Below are positions 38,522 through 52,428 of a DNA stretch of 64,000 nucleotides, piece after piece. This DNA comes from Coriaria nepalensis. Taxonomy: Eukaryota; Streptophyta; Magnoliopsida; Cucurbitales; Coriariaceae. The stretch lies in the NCBI GenBank assembly GCA_027186245.1, contig CP114489.1, forward strand, positions 6,393,501-6,457,500. The letters run 5' to 3'. The notes beneath the pieces were generated by a model. That model searched no databases. It had not been told where the DNA came from and saw nothing but the letters and a program-made list of their open reading frames with translations. The number at the start of each line of letters is the position of its first letter. Position 1 is the stretch's first letter. The position numbers and the translations under genes were made by a program.

Positions 38522-40508
38522 GAATTCTATTTTCGTACTTCAAACACGAGTTTTGTGCACAACGTGCTATTCGTCTTTGGGGGATGCATGTGCATTTGTT
38601 TCACCTTAAGGGGGTGTGAATGATTCACTAAAGGCCAATGAATAATATGAAGGCGATTCAATGAATTCTATTTTCGTACTTTAAACATGAGTCTTGTGCT
38701 CAACATGCCTTGGTCTTTAGGAGATGCGTGTGCATTTGTTCCTCTTTAAAATCATATCAATGGGTCACCTAGAGCCACTGAATCATATGAAGGCGATTCG
38801 AACAAATTCTATTTTCGTACTTCAAATATGAGTTTCGTGCATAACACGCTATTGGTATTTGGGGGATGCATGTGCACTTGTTTCACTTTAAAATGATGTC
38901 AATGAGTCACCTAAATCCAATGAATCATGTGAAGGTGATTAGAACGAATTCTATTTTCGTACTTCAAACATGGGTTTCGTGCACAACATGCTATTGGTAT
39001 TCCGGGGATGCATGTGCATTTGTTTCACTGTAAAATGATGTGAATGAGTCACCTAAAACCAATTAATCATATAAAAGTGATTCGAACGAATTCTATTTTC
39101 GTACTTCAGGCACGAGTTTCGTGCACAACATGCTATTAGTATTTGGGGGATGCTTGTGTATTTGTTTCGCCTTTAAAATGATGTGAATGAGTCACCTAAG
39201 GCTAATGAATCATATGAAGGTGATTGAAACGAATTCTATTTTTGTAATTCAAACACATGTTTTATGCGCAACATGCTGTTGATATTCGGGGGATGCATGT
39301 GCACTTGTTTCACTTTAAAATGATGTCAATGAGTCACCTAAAGCCAATGAATCATGTGACGGTGATTAGAACGAATTCTATTTTCGTACTTCAAACATGA
39401 GTTTCGTGCACAACACGCTATTGATATTCGGGCGATGCATGTGCGTTTGTTTCACCTTAAAATGATGGGAATGAGTCACGTAAAGCCAATGAATAATATG
39501 AAGGCGATTCAAATGAATTCTATTTTCGTACTTCAAACATGAATTTGGTGCACAACATGCTATTGGTATTTGGGGGATGTGTGTGCTTTTGTTTCACCTT
39601 AAGGGGGTGTGAATGATTCACTAAAGGCCAATGAATAATATGAAGGCGATTCAATGAATTCTATTTTCGTACTTTAAACATGAGTCTTGTGCTCAACATG
39701 CCTTGGTCTTTAGGAGATGCGTGTGCATTTGTTCCTCTTTAAAATCATATCAATGGGTCACCTAGAGCCACTGAATCATATGAAGGCGATTCGAACAAAT
39801 TCTATTTTCGTACTTCAAATATGAGTTTCGTGCATAACATGCTATTGGTATTTGGGGGATGCATGTGCACTTGTTTCACTTTAAAATGATGTCAATGAGT
39901 CACCTAAATCCAATGAATCATGTGAAAGTGATTCGAACAATTTCTATTTTCGTACCTCAAGCACGAGTTTCGTGCACAACATGCTATTAGTATTTGGGGG
40001 ATGCTTGTGTATTTGTTTCACCTTAAAATGACGTGAATGAGTCACCTGAAGCCAATGAATAATATGAAGGTAATTCGAACAAATTCTATTTTCGTAGCTC
40101 AAACACGAATTTCGTGCACAACATGTTATTAGTATTTCGGGGGATGCATGTGCATTTGTTTAACCTTAAAATGATGTGAATGAGTCATCTAAAGCCAATG
40201 AATAATATGAAAGGTGATTCAAACGAATTCTATCTTCGTACTTCAAACATGAATTTGGTGCACAACATGCTATTGGTATTTGGGGGATGTGTGTGCTTTT
40301 GTTTCACCTTAAAATCATGTGAATAAGTCACCTAAAGCAAATGATTCTTATGAAGGTGATTCGAACGAATTACATTTTCGTACTTCAAGCACGAGTTTGG
40401 TGGACAACCTGCTTTTTGCATTTAGGGGATACGTGTGTATTTGTTTCACCTTAAAATCATGGCAATGTGTCGCCTAAATCTAATGAATCATATGAAGGCG
40501 ATTCGAAC
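38522..40508 (+). repeat. HOR unit 20: standard 14-mer with the G marker in m5
   Basis: Length 1987 bp, m1-m14; m5 reads CAGGCACG (G39109). Confidence 0.95.
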
Positions 40509-41502
40509 GAATTCTATTTTCGTACTTCAAACACGAGTTTTGTGCACAACGTGCTATTCGTCTTTGGGGGATGCATGTGCATTTGTTTCACCTTAAGGGG
40601 GTGTGAATGATTCACTAAAGGCCAATGAATAATATGAAGGCGATTCAATGAATTCTATTTTCGTACTTTAAACATGAGTCTTGTGCTCAACATGCCTTGG
40701 TCTTTAGGAGATGCGTGTGCATTTGTTCCTCTTTAAAATCATATCAATGGGTCACCTAGAGCCACTGAATCATATGAAGGCGATTCGAACAAATTCTATT
40801 TTCGTACTTCAAATATGAGTTTCGTGCATAACATGCTATTGGTATTTGGGGGATGCATGTGCACTTGTTTCACTTTAAAATGATGTCAATGAGTCACCTA
40901 AATCCAATGAATCATGTGAAAGTGATTCGAACAATTTCTATTTTCGTACCTCAAGCACGAGTTTCGTGCACAACATGCTATTAGTATTTGGGGGATGCTT
41001 GTGTATTTGTTTCACCTTAAAATGACGTGAATGAGTCACCTGAAGCCAATGAATAATATGAAGGTAATTCGAACAAATTCTATTTTCGTAGCTCAAACAC
41101 GAATTTCGTGCACAACATGTTATTAGTATTTCGGGGGATGCATGTGCATTTGTTTAACCTTAAAATGATGTGAATGAGTCATCTAAAGCCAATGAATAAT
41201 ATGAAAGGTGATTCAAACGAATTCTATCTTCGTACTTCAAACATGAATTTGGTGCACAACATGCTATTGGTATTTGGGGGATGTGTGTGCTTTTGTTTCA
41301 CCTTAAAATCATGTGAATAAGTCACCTAAAGCAAATGATTCTTATGAAGGTGATTCGAACGAATTACATTTTCGTACTTCAAGCACGAGTTTGGTGGACA
41401 ACCTGCTTTTTGCATTTAGGGGATACGTGTGTATTTGTTTCACCTTAAAATCATGGCAATGTGTCGCCTAAATCTAATGAATCATATGAAGGCGATTCGA
41501 AC
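40509..41502 (+). repeat. HOR unit 21: contracted 7-mer (m1 m2 m10-m14)
   Basis: Length 994 bp. m1 and m2/m9 are followed directly by m10 (CATAACATGC, end AAAGTGATTCGAAC), m11, m12, m13 and m14. It is the loss product expected from exchange between m2 and m9, the counterpart of the modules gained in unit 18. It differs from the 7-mer of unit 2, which contains m6. Confidence 0.95.
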
Positions 41503-43489
41503 GAATTCTATTTTCGTACTTCAAACACGAGTTTTGTGCACAACGTGCTATTCGTCTTTGGGGGATGCATGTGCATTTGTTTCACCTTAAGGGGGTGTGA
41601 ATGATTCACTAAAGGCCAATGAATAATATGAAGGCGATTCAATGAATTCTATTTTCGTACTTTAAACATGAGTCTTGTGCTCAACATGCCTTGGTCTTTA
41701 GGAGATGCGTGTGCATTTGTTCCTCTTTAAAATCATATCAATGGGTCACCTAGAGCCACTGAATCATATGAAGGCGATTCGAACAAATTCTATTTTCGTA
41801 CTTCAAATATGAGTTTCGTGCATAACACGCTATTGGTATTTGGGGGATGCATGTGCACTTGTTTCACTTTAAAATGATGTCAATGAGTCACCTAAATCCA
41901 ATGAATCATGTGAAGGTGATTAGAACGAATTCTATTTTCGTACTTCAAACATGGGTTTCGTGCACAACATGCTATTGGTATTCCGGGGATGCATGTGCAT
42001 TTGTTTCACTGTAAAATGATGTGAATGAGTCACCTAAAACCAATTAATCATATAAAAGTGATTCGAACGAATTCTATTTTCGTACTTCAGGCACGAGTTT
42101 CGTGCACAACATGCTATTAGTATTTGGGGGATGCTTGTGTATTTGTTTCGCCTTTAAAATGATGTGAATGAGTCACCTAAGGCTAATGAATCATATAAAG
42201 GTGATTGAAACGAATTCTATTTTTGTAATTCAAACACATGTTTTATGCGCAACATGCTGTTGATATTCGGGGGATGCATGTGCACTTGTTTCACTTTAAA
42301 ATGATGTCAATGAGTCACCTAAAGCCAATGAATCATGTGACGGTGATTAGAACGAATTCTATTTTCGTACTTCAAACATGAGTTTCGTGCACAACACGCT
42401 ATTGATATTCGGGCGATGCATGTGCGTTTGTTTCACCTTAAAATGATGGGAATGAGTCACGTAAAGCCAATGAATAATATGAAGGCGATTCAAATGAATT
42501 CTATTTTCGTACTTCAAACATGAATTTGGTGCACAACATGCTATTGGTATTTGGGGGATGTGTGTGCTTTTGTTTCACCTTAAGGGGGTGTGAATGATTC
42601 ACTAAAGGCCAATGAATAATATGAAGGCGATTCAATGAATTCTATTTTCGTACTTTAAACATGAGTCTTGTGCTCAACATGCCTTGGTCTTTAGGAGATG
42701 CGTGTGCATTTGTTCCTCTTTAAAATCATATCAATGGGTCACCTAGAGCCACTGAATCATATGAAGGCGATTCGAACAAATTCTATTTTCGTACTTCAAA
42801 TATGAGTTTCGTGCATAACATGCTATTGGTATTTGGGGGATGCATGTGCACTTGTTTCACTTTAAAATGATGTCAATGAGTCACCTAAATCCAATGAATC
42901 ATGTGAAAGTGATTCGAACAATTTCTATTTTCGTACCTCAAGCACGAGTTTCGTGCACAACATGCTATTAGTATTTGGGGGATGCTTGTGTATTTGTTTC
43001 ACCTTAAAATGACGTGAATGAGTCACCTGAAGCCAATGAATAATATGAAGGTAATTCGAACAAATTCTATTTTCGTAGCTCAAACACGAATTTCGTGCAC
43101 AACATGTTATTAGTATTTCGGGGGATGCATGTGCATTTGTTTAACCTTAAAATGATGTGAATGAGTCATCTAAAGCCAATGAATAATATGAAAGGTGATT
43201 CAAACGAATTCTATCTTCGTACTTCAAACATGAATTTGGTGCACAACATGCTATTGGTATTTGGGGGATGTGTGTGCTTTTGTTTCACCTTAAAATCATG
43301 TGAATAAGTCACCTAAAGCAAATGATTCTTATGAAGGTGATTCGAACGAATTACATTTTCGTACTTCAAGCACGAGTTTGGTGGACAACCTGCTTTTTGC
43401 ATTTAGGGGATACGTGTGTATTTGTTTCACCTTAAAATCATGGCAATGTGTCGCCTAAATCTAATGAATCATATGAAGGCGATTCGAAC
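41503..43489 (+). repeat. HOR unit 22: standard 14-mer with the G marker in m5
   Basis: Length 1987 bp; G42090 marker; private A42197 near the end of m5 (others G). Confidence 0.95.
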
Positions 43490-45476
43490 GAATTCTATTT
43501 TCGTACTTCAAACACGAGTTTTGTGCACAACGTGCTATTCGTCTTTGGGGGATGCATGTGCATTTGTTTCACCTTAAGGGGGTGTGAATGATTCACTAAA
43601 GGCCAATGAATAATATGAAGGCGATTCAATGAATTCTATTTTCGTACTTTAAACATGAGTCTTGTGCTCAACATGCCTTGGTCTTTAGGAGATGCGTGTG
43701 CATTTGTTCCTCTTTAAAATCATATCAATGGGTCACCTAGAGCCACTGAATCATATGAAGGCGATTCGAACAAATTCTATTTTCGTACTTCAAATATGAG
43801 TTTCGTGCATAACACGCTATTGGTATTTGGGGGATGCATGTGCACTTGTTTCACTTTAAAATGATGTCAATGAGTCACCTAAATCCAATGAATCATGTGA
43901 AGGTGATTAGAACGAATTCTATTTTCGTACTTCAAACATGGGTTTCGTGCACAACATGCTATTGGTATTCCGGGGATGCATGTGCATTTGTTTCACTGTA
44001 AAATGATGTGAATGAGTCACCTAAAACCAATTAATCATATAAAAGTGATTCGAACGAATTCTATTTTCGTACTTCAAGCACGAGTTTCGTGCACAACATG
44101 CTATTAGTATTTGGGGGATGCTTGTGTATTTGTTTCGCCTTTAAAATGATGTGAATGAGTCACCTAAGGCTAATGAATCATATGAAGGTGATTGAAACGA
44201 ATTCTATTTTTGTAATTCAAACACATGTTTTATGCGCAACATGCTGTTGATATTCGGGGGATGCATGTGCACTTGTTTCACTTTAAAATGATGTCAATGA
44301 GTCACCTAAAGCCAATGAATCATGTGACGGTGATTAGAACGAATTCTATTTTCGTACTTCAAACATGAGTTTCGTGCACAACACGCTATTGATATTCGGG
44401 CGATGCATGTGCGTTTGTTTCACCTTAAAATGATGGGAATGAGTCACGTAAAGCCAATGAATAATATGAAGGCGATTCAAATGAATTCTATTTTCGTACT
44501 TCAAACATGAATTTGGTGCACAACATGCTATTGGTATTTGGGGGATGTGTGTGCTTTTGTTTCACCTTAAGGGGGTGTGAATGATTCACTAAAGGCCAAT
44601 GAATAATATGAAGGCGATTCAATGAATTCTATTTTCGTACTTTAAACATGAGTCTTGTGCTCAACATGCCTTGGTCTTTAGGAGATGCGTGTGCATTTGT
44701 TCCTCTTTAAAATCATATCAATGGGTCACCTAGAGCCACTGAATCATATGAAGGCGATTCGAACAAATTCTATTTTCGTACTTCAAATATGAGTTTCGTG
44801 CATAACATGCTATTGGTATTTGGGGGATGCATGTGCACTTGTTTCACTTTAAAATGATGTCAATGAGTCACCTAAATCCAATGAATCATGTGAAAGTGAT
44901 TCGAACAATTTCTATTTTCGTACCTCAAGCACGAGTTTCGTGCACAACATGCTATTAGTATTTGGGGGATGCTTGTGTATTTGTTTCACCTTAAAATGAC
45001 GTGAATGAGTCACCTGAAGCCAATGAATAATATGAAGGTAATTCGAACAAATTCTATTTTCGTAGCTCAAACACGAATTTCGTGCACAACATGTTATTAG
45101 TATTTCGGGGGATGCATGTGCATTTGTTTAACCTTAAAATGATGTGAATGAGTCATCTAAAGCCAATGAATAATATGAAAGGTGATTCAAACGAATTCTA
45201 TCTTCGTACTTCAAACATGAATTTGGTGCACAACATGCTATTGGTATTTGGGGGATGTGTGTGCTTTTGTTTCACCTTAAAATCATGTGAATAAGTCACC
45301 TAAAGCAAATGATTCTTATGAAGGTGATTCGAACGAATTACATTTTCGTACTTCAAGCACGAGTTTGGTGGACAACCTGCTTTTTGCATTTAGGGGATAC
45401 GTGTGCGTTTGTTTCACCTTAAAATGATGGGAATGAGTCACGTAAAGCCAATGAATAATATGAAGGCGATTCAAAT
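43490..45476 (+). repeat. HOR unit 23: 14-mer whose last monomer carries m7 sequence
   Basis: Length 1987 bp. m1-m13 are standard with CAAGCACG in m5. The last monomer (45335-45476) starts as m14 and ends as m7. Confidence 0.95.
45406..45476 (+). repeat. Conversion-like patch of m7 sequence inside m14
   Basis: From 45406 the monomer leaves m14 (GTGTGTATTTG) for m7 (GTGTGCGTTTG), with GATGGGAATGAGTCACG and the end CGATTCAAAT of m7. At 45502 the sequence is clearly m1 (AACACGAG), not m8, which would follow m7 in a crossover. Left limit is within about 45403-45406, right limit between 45476 and 45501. Monomer and unit lengths are unchanged. This fits a short gene-conversion tract better than unequal crossing-over. 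Confidence 0.85.
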
Positions 45477-46470
45477 GAATTCTATTTTCGTACTTCAAAC
45501 ACGAGTTTTGTGCACAACGTGCTATTCGTCTTTGGGGGATGCATGTGCATTTGTTTCACCTTAAGGGGGTGTGAATGATTCACTAAAGGCCAATGAATAA
45601 TATGAAGGCGATTCAATGAATTCTATTTTCGTACTTTAAACATGAGTCTTGTGCTCAACATGCCTTGGTCTTTAGGAGATGCGTGTGCATTTGTTCCTCT
45701 TTAAAATCATATCAATGGGTCACCTAGAGCCACTGAATCATATGAAGGCGATTCGAACAAATTCTATTTTCGTACTTCAAATATGAGTTTCGTGCATAAC
45801 ATGCTATTGGTATTTGGGGGATGCATGTGCACTTGTTTCACTTTAAAATGATGTCAATGAGTCACCTAAATCCAATGAATCATGTGAAAGTGATTCGAAC
45901 AATTTCTATTTTCGTACCTCAAGCACGAGTTTCGTGCACAACATGCTATTAGTATTTGGGGGATGCTTGTGTATTTGTTTCACCTTAAAATGACGTGAAT
46001 GAGTCACCTGAAGCCAATGAATAATATGAAGGTAATTCGAACAAATTCTATTTTCGTAGCTCAAACACGAATTTCGTGCACAACATGTTATTAGTATTTC
46101 GGGGGATGCATGTGCATTTGTTTAACCTTAAAATGATGTGAATGAGTCATCTAAAGCCAATGAATAATATGAAAGGTGATTCAAACGAATTCTATCTTCG
46201 TACTTCAAACATGAATTTGGTGCACAACATGCTATTGGTATTTGGGGGATGTGTGTGCTTTTGTTTCACCTTAAAATCATGTGAATAAGTCACCTAAAGC
46301 AAATGATTCTTATGAAGGTGATTCGAACGAATTACATTTTCGTACTTCAAGCACGAGTTTGGTGGACAACCTGCTTTTTGCATTTAGGGGATACGTGTGT
46401 ATTTGTTTCACCTTAAAATCATGGCAATGTGTCGCCTAAATCTAATGAATCATATGAAGGCGATTCGAAC
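45477..46470 (+). repeat. HOR unit 24: contracted 7-mer (m1 m2 m10-m14)
   Basis: Length 994 bp, same order as unit 21, G5 in m12. Last unit of the irregular central region. Confidence 0.95.
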
Positions 46471-48456
46471 GAATTCTATTTTCGTACTTCAAACACGAGT
46501 TTTGTGCACAACGTGCTATTCGTCTTTGGGGGATGCATGTGCATTTGTTTCACCTTAAGGGGGTGTGAATGATTCACTAAAGGCCAATGAATAATATGAA
46601 GGCGATTCAATGAATTCTATTTTCGTACTTTAAACATGAGTCTTGTGCTCAACATGCCTTGGTCTTTAGGAGATGCGTGTGCATTTGTTCCTCTTTAAAA
46701 TCATATCAATGGGTCACCTAGAGCCACTGAATCATATGAAGGCGATTCGAACAAATTCTATTTTCGTACTTCAAATATGAGTTTCGTGCATAACACGCTA
46801 TTGGTATTTGGGGGATGCATGTGCACTTGTTTCACTTTAAAATGATGTCAATGAGTCACCTAAATCCAATGAATCATGTGAAGGTGATTAGAACGAATTC
46901 TATTTTCGTACTTCAAACATGGGTTTCGTGCACAACATGCTATTGGTATTCCGGGGATGCATGTGCATTTGTTTCACTGTAAAATGATGTGAATGAGTCA
47001 CCTAAAACCAATTAATCATATAAAAGTGATTCGAACGAATTCTATTTTCGTACTTCAAGCACGAGTTTCGTGCACAACATGCTATTAGTATTTGGGGGAT
47101 GCTTGTGTATTTGTTTCGCCTTTAAAATGATGTGAATGAGTCACCTAAGGCTAATGAATCATATGAAGGTGATTGAAACGAATTCTATTTTTGTAATTCA
47201 AACACATGTTTTATGCGCAACATGCTGTTGATATTCGGGGGATGCATGTGCACTTGTTTCACTTTAAAATGATGTCAATGAGTCACCTAAAGCCAATGAA
47301 TCATGTGACGGTGATTAGAACGAATTCTATTTTCGTACTTCAAACATGAGTTTCGTGCACAACACGCTATTGATATTCGGGCGATGCATGTGCGTTTGTT
47401 TCACCTTAAAATGATGGGAATGAGTCACGTAAAGCCAATGAATAATATGAAGGCGATTCAAATGAATTCTATTTTCGTACTTCAAACATGAATTTGGTGC
47501 ACAACATGCTATTGGTATTTGGGGGATGTGTGTGCTTTTGTTTCACCTTAAGGGGGTGTGAATGATTCACTAAAGGCCAATGAATAATATGAAGGCGATT
47601 CAATGAATTCTATTTTCGTACTTTAAACATGAGTCTTGTGCTCAACATGCCTTGGTCTTTAGGAGATGCGTGTGCATTTGTTCCTCTTTAAAATCATATC
47701 AATGGGTCACCTAGAGCCACTGAATCATATGAAGGCGATTCGAACAAATTCTATTTTCGTACTTCAAATATGAGTTTCGTGCATAACATGCTATTGGTAT
47801 TTGGGGGATGCATGTGCACTTGTTTCACTTTAAAATGATGTCAATGAGTCACCTAAATCCAATGAATCATGTGAAAGTGATTCGAACAATTTCTATTTTC
47901 GTACCTCAAGCACGAGTTTCGTGCACAACATGCTATTAGTATTTGGGGGATGCTTGTGTATTTGTTTCACCTTAAAATGACGTGAATGAGTCACCTGAAG
48001 CCAATGAATAATATGAAGGTAATTCGAACAAATTCTATTTTCGTAGCTCAAACACGAATTTCGTGCACAACATGTTATTAGTATTTCGGGGATGCATGTG
48101 CATTTGTTTAACCTTAAAATGATGTGAATGAGTCATCTAAAGCCAATGAATAATATGAAAGGTGATTCAAACGAATTCTATCTTCGTACTTCAAACATGA
48201 ATTTGGTGCACAACATGCTATTGGTATTTGGGGGATGTGTGTGCTTTTGTTTCACCTTAAAATCATGTGAATAAGTCACCTAAAGCAAATGATTCTTATG
48301 AAGGTGATTCGAACGAATTACATTTTCGTACTTCAAGCACGAGTTTGGTGGACAACCTGCTTTTTGCATTTAGGGGATACGTGTGTATTTGTTTCACCTT
48401 AAAATCATGGCAATGTGTCGCCTAAATCTAATGAATCATATGAAGGCGATTCGAAC
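46471..48456 (+). repeat. HOR unit 25: standard 14-mer, first of the G4 block
   Basis: Length 1986 bp; one base shorter than units 4-11 because the G run in m12 has four instead of five G. m5 has CAAGCACG. Confidence 0.95.
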
Positions 48457-50442
48457 GAATTCTATTTTCGTACTTCAAACACGAGTTTTGTGCACAACGT
48501 GCTATTCGTCTTTGGGGGATGCATGTGCATTTGTTTCACCTTAAGGGGGTGTGAATGATTCACTAAAGGCCAATGAATAATATGAAGGCGATTCAATGAA
48601 TTCTATTTTCGTACTTTAAACATGAGTCTTGTGCTCAACATGCCTTGGTCTTTAGGAGATGCGTGTGCATTTGTTCCTCTTTAAAATCATATCAATGGGT
48701 CACCTAGAGCCACTGAATCATATGAAGGCGATTCGAACAAATTCTATTTTCGTACTTCAAATATGAGTTTCGTGCATAACACGCTATTGTTATTTGGGGG
48801 ATGCATGTGCACTTGTTTCACTTTAAAATGATGTCAATGAGTCACCTAAATCCAATGAATCATGTGAAGGTGATTAGAACGAATTCTATTTTCGTACTTC
48901 AAACATGGGTTTCGTGCACAACATGCTATTGGTATTCCGGGGATGCATGTGCATTTGTTTCACTGTAAAATGATGTGAATGAGTCACCTAAAACCAATTA
49001 ATCATATAAAAGTGATTCGAACGAATTCTATTTTCGTACTTCAAGCACGAGTTTCGTGCACAACATGCTATTAGTATTTGGGGGATGCTTGTGTATTTGT
49101 TTCGCCTTTAAAATGATGTGAATGAGTCACCTAAGGCTAATGAATCATATGAAGGTGATTGAAACGAATTCTATTTTTGTAATTCAAACACATGTTTTAT
49201 GCGCAACATGCTGTTGATATTCGGGGGATGCATGTGCACTTGTTTCACTTTAAAATGATGTCAATGAGTCACCTAAAGCCAATGAATCATGTGAAGGTGA
49301 TTAGAACGAATTCTATTTTCGTACTTCAAACATGAGTTTCGTGCACAACACGCTATTGATATTCGGGCGATGCATGTGCGTTTGTTTCACCTTAAAATGA
49401 TGGGAATGAGTCACGTAAAGCCAATGAATAATATGAAGGCGATTCAAATGAATTCTATTTTCGTACTTCAAACATGAATTTGGTGCACAACATGCTATTG
49501 GTATTTGGGGGATGTGTGTGCTTTTGTTTCACCTTAAGGGGGTGTGAATGATTCACTAAAGGCCAATGAATAATATGAAGGCGATTCAATGAATTCTATT
49601 TTCGTACTTTAAACATGAGTCTTGTGCTCAACATGCCTTGGTCTTTAGGAGATGCGTGTGCATTTGTTCCTCTTTAAAATCATATCAATGGGTCACCTAG
49701 AGCCACTGAATCATATGAAGGCGATTCGAACAAATTCTATTTTCGTACTTCAAATATGAGTTTCGTGCATAACATGCTATTGGTATTTGGGGGATGCATG
49801 TGCACTTGTTTCACTTTAAAATGATGTCAATGAGTCACCTAAATCCAATGAATCATGTGAAAGTGATTCGAACAATTTCTATTTTCGTACCTCAAGCACG
49901 AGTTTCGTGCACAACATGCTATTAGTATTTGGGGGATGCTTGTGTATTTGTTTCACCTTAAAATGACGTGAATGAGTCACCTGAAGCCAATGAATAATAT
50001 GAAGGTAATTCGAACAAATTCTATTTTCGTAGCTCAAACACGAATTTCGTGCACAACATGTTATTAGTATTTCGGGGATGCATGTGCATTTGTTTAACCT
50101 TAAAATGATGTGAATGAGTCATCTAAAGCCAATGAATAATATGAAAGGTGATTCAAACGAATTCTATCTTCGTACTTCAAACATGAATTTGGTGCACAAC
50201 ATGCTATTGGTATTTGGGGGATGTGTGTGCTTTTGTTTCACCTTAAAATCATGTGAATAAGTCACCTAAAGCAAATGATTCTTATGAAGGTGATTCGAAC
50301 GAATTACATTTTCGTACTTCAAGCACGAGTTTGGTGGACAACCTGCTTTTTGCATTTAGGGGATACGTGTGTATTTGTTTCACCTTAAAATCATGGCAAT
50401 GTGTCGCCTAAATCTAATGAATCATATGAAGGCGATTCGAAC
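48457..50442 (+). repeat. HOR unit 26: standard 14-mer
   Basis: Length 1986 bp, G4 in m12. T48790 in m3 (others G, shared only with unit 29) and A49295 at the end of m6 (others C, shared with unit 1; also the normal state of the end of m3). Confidence 0.95.
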
Positions 50443-52428
50443 GAATTCTATTTTCGTACTTCAAACACGAGTTTTGTGCACAACGTGCTATTCGTCTTTG
50501 GGGGATGCATGTGCATTTGTTTCACCTTAAGGGGGTGTGAATGATTCACTAAAGGCCAATGAATAATATGAAGGCGATTCAATGAATTCTATTTTCGTAC
50601 TTTAAACATGAGTCTTGTGCTCAACATGCCTTGGTCTTTAGGAGATGCGTGTGCATTTGTTCCTCTTTAAAATCATATCAATGGGTCACCTAGAGCCACT
50701 GAATCATATGAAGGCGATTCGAACAAATTCTATTTTCGTACTTCAAATATGAGTTTCGTGCATAACACGCTATTGGTATTTGGGGGATGCATGTGCACTT
50801 GTTTCACTTTAAAATGATGTCAATGAGTCACCTAAATCCAATGAATCATGTGAAGGTGATTAGAACGAATTCTATTTTCGTACTTCAAACATGGGTTTCG
50901 TGCACAACATGCTATTGGTATTCCGGGGATGCATGTGCATTTGTTTCACTGTAAAATGATGTGAATGAGTCACCTAAAACCAATTAATCATATAAAAGTG
51001 ATTCGAACGAATTCTATTTTCGTACTTCAAGCACGAGTTTCGTGCACAACATGCTATTAGTATTTGGGGGATGCTTGTGTATTTGTTTCGCCTTTAAAAT
51101 GATGTGAATGAGTCACCTAAGGCTAATGAATCATATGAAGGTGATTGAAACGAATTCTATTTTTGTAATTCAAACACATGTTTTATGCGCAACATGCTGT
51201 TGATATTCGGGGGATGCATGTGCACTTGTTTCACTTTAAAATGATGTCAATGAGTCACCTAAAGCCAATGAATCATGTGACGGTGATTAGAACGAATTCT
51301 ATTTTCGTACTTCAAACATGAGTTTCGTGCACAACACGCTATTGATATTCGGGCGATGCATGTGCGTTTGTTTCACCTTAAAATGATGGGAATGAGTCAC
51401 GTAAAGCCAATGAATAATATGAAGGCGATTCAAATGAATTCTATTTTCGTACTTCAAACATGAATTTGGTGCACAACATGCTATTGGTATTTGGGGGATG
51501 TGTGTGCTTTTGTTTCACCTTAAGGGGGTGTGAATGATTCACTAAAGGCCAATGAATAATATGAAGGCGATTCAATGAATTCTATTTTCGTACTTTAAAC
51601 ATGAGTCTTGTGCTCAACATGCCTTGGTCTTTAGGAGATGCGTGTGCATTTGTTCCTCTTTAAAATCATATCAATGGGTCACCTAGAGCCACTGAATCAT
51701 ATGAAGGCGATTCGAACAAATTCTATTTTCGTACTTCAAATATGAGTTTCGTGCATAACATGCTATTGGTATTTGGGGGATGCATGTGCACTTGTTTCAC
51801 TTTAAAATGATGTCAATGAGTCACCTAAATCCAATGAATCATGTGAAAGTGATTCGAACAATTTCTATTTTCGTACCTCAAGCACGAGTTTCGTGCACAA
51901 CATGCTATTAGTATTTGGGGGATGCTTGTGTATTTGTTTCACCTTAAAATGACGTGAATGAGTCACCTGAAGCCAATGAATAATATGAAGGTAATTCGAA
52001 CAAATTCTATTTTCGTAGCTCAAACACGAATTTCGTGCACAACATGTTATTAGTATTTCGGGGATGCATGTGCATTTGTTTAACCTTAAAATGATGTGAA
52101 TGAGTCATCTAAAGCCAATGAATAATATGAAAGGTGATTCAAACGAATTCTATCTTCGTACTTCAAACATGAATTTGGTGCACAACATGCTATTGGTATT
52201 TGGGGGATGTGTGTGCTTTTGTTTCACCTTAAAATCATGTGAATAAGTCACCTAAAGCAAATGATTCTTATGAAGGTGATTCGAACGAATTACATTTTCG
52301 TACTTCAAGCACGAGTTTGGTGGACAACCTGCTTTTTGCATTTAGGGGATACGTGTGTATTTGTTTCACCTTAAAATCATGGCAATGTGTCGCCTAAATC
52401 TAATGAATCATATGAAGGCGATTCGAAC
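50443..52428 (+). repeat. HOR unit 27: standard 14-mer
   Basis: Length 1986 bp, G4 in m12, no private change noticed. Confidence 0.96.

Noticed and set aside
45316..45498. 60-codon open frame on the minus strand
   Set aside because: It starts at TTG, not ATG, lies wholly in satellite monomers, and spans the m7 patch in unit 23; no comparable frame is listed over ordinary m14/m1 borders. No domain, no codon signature, no neighbouring gene signals.
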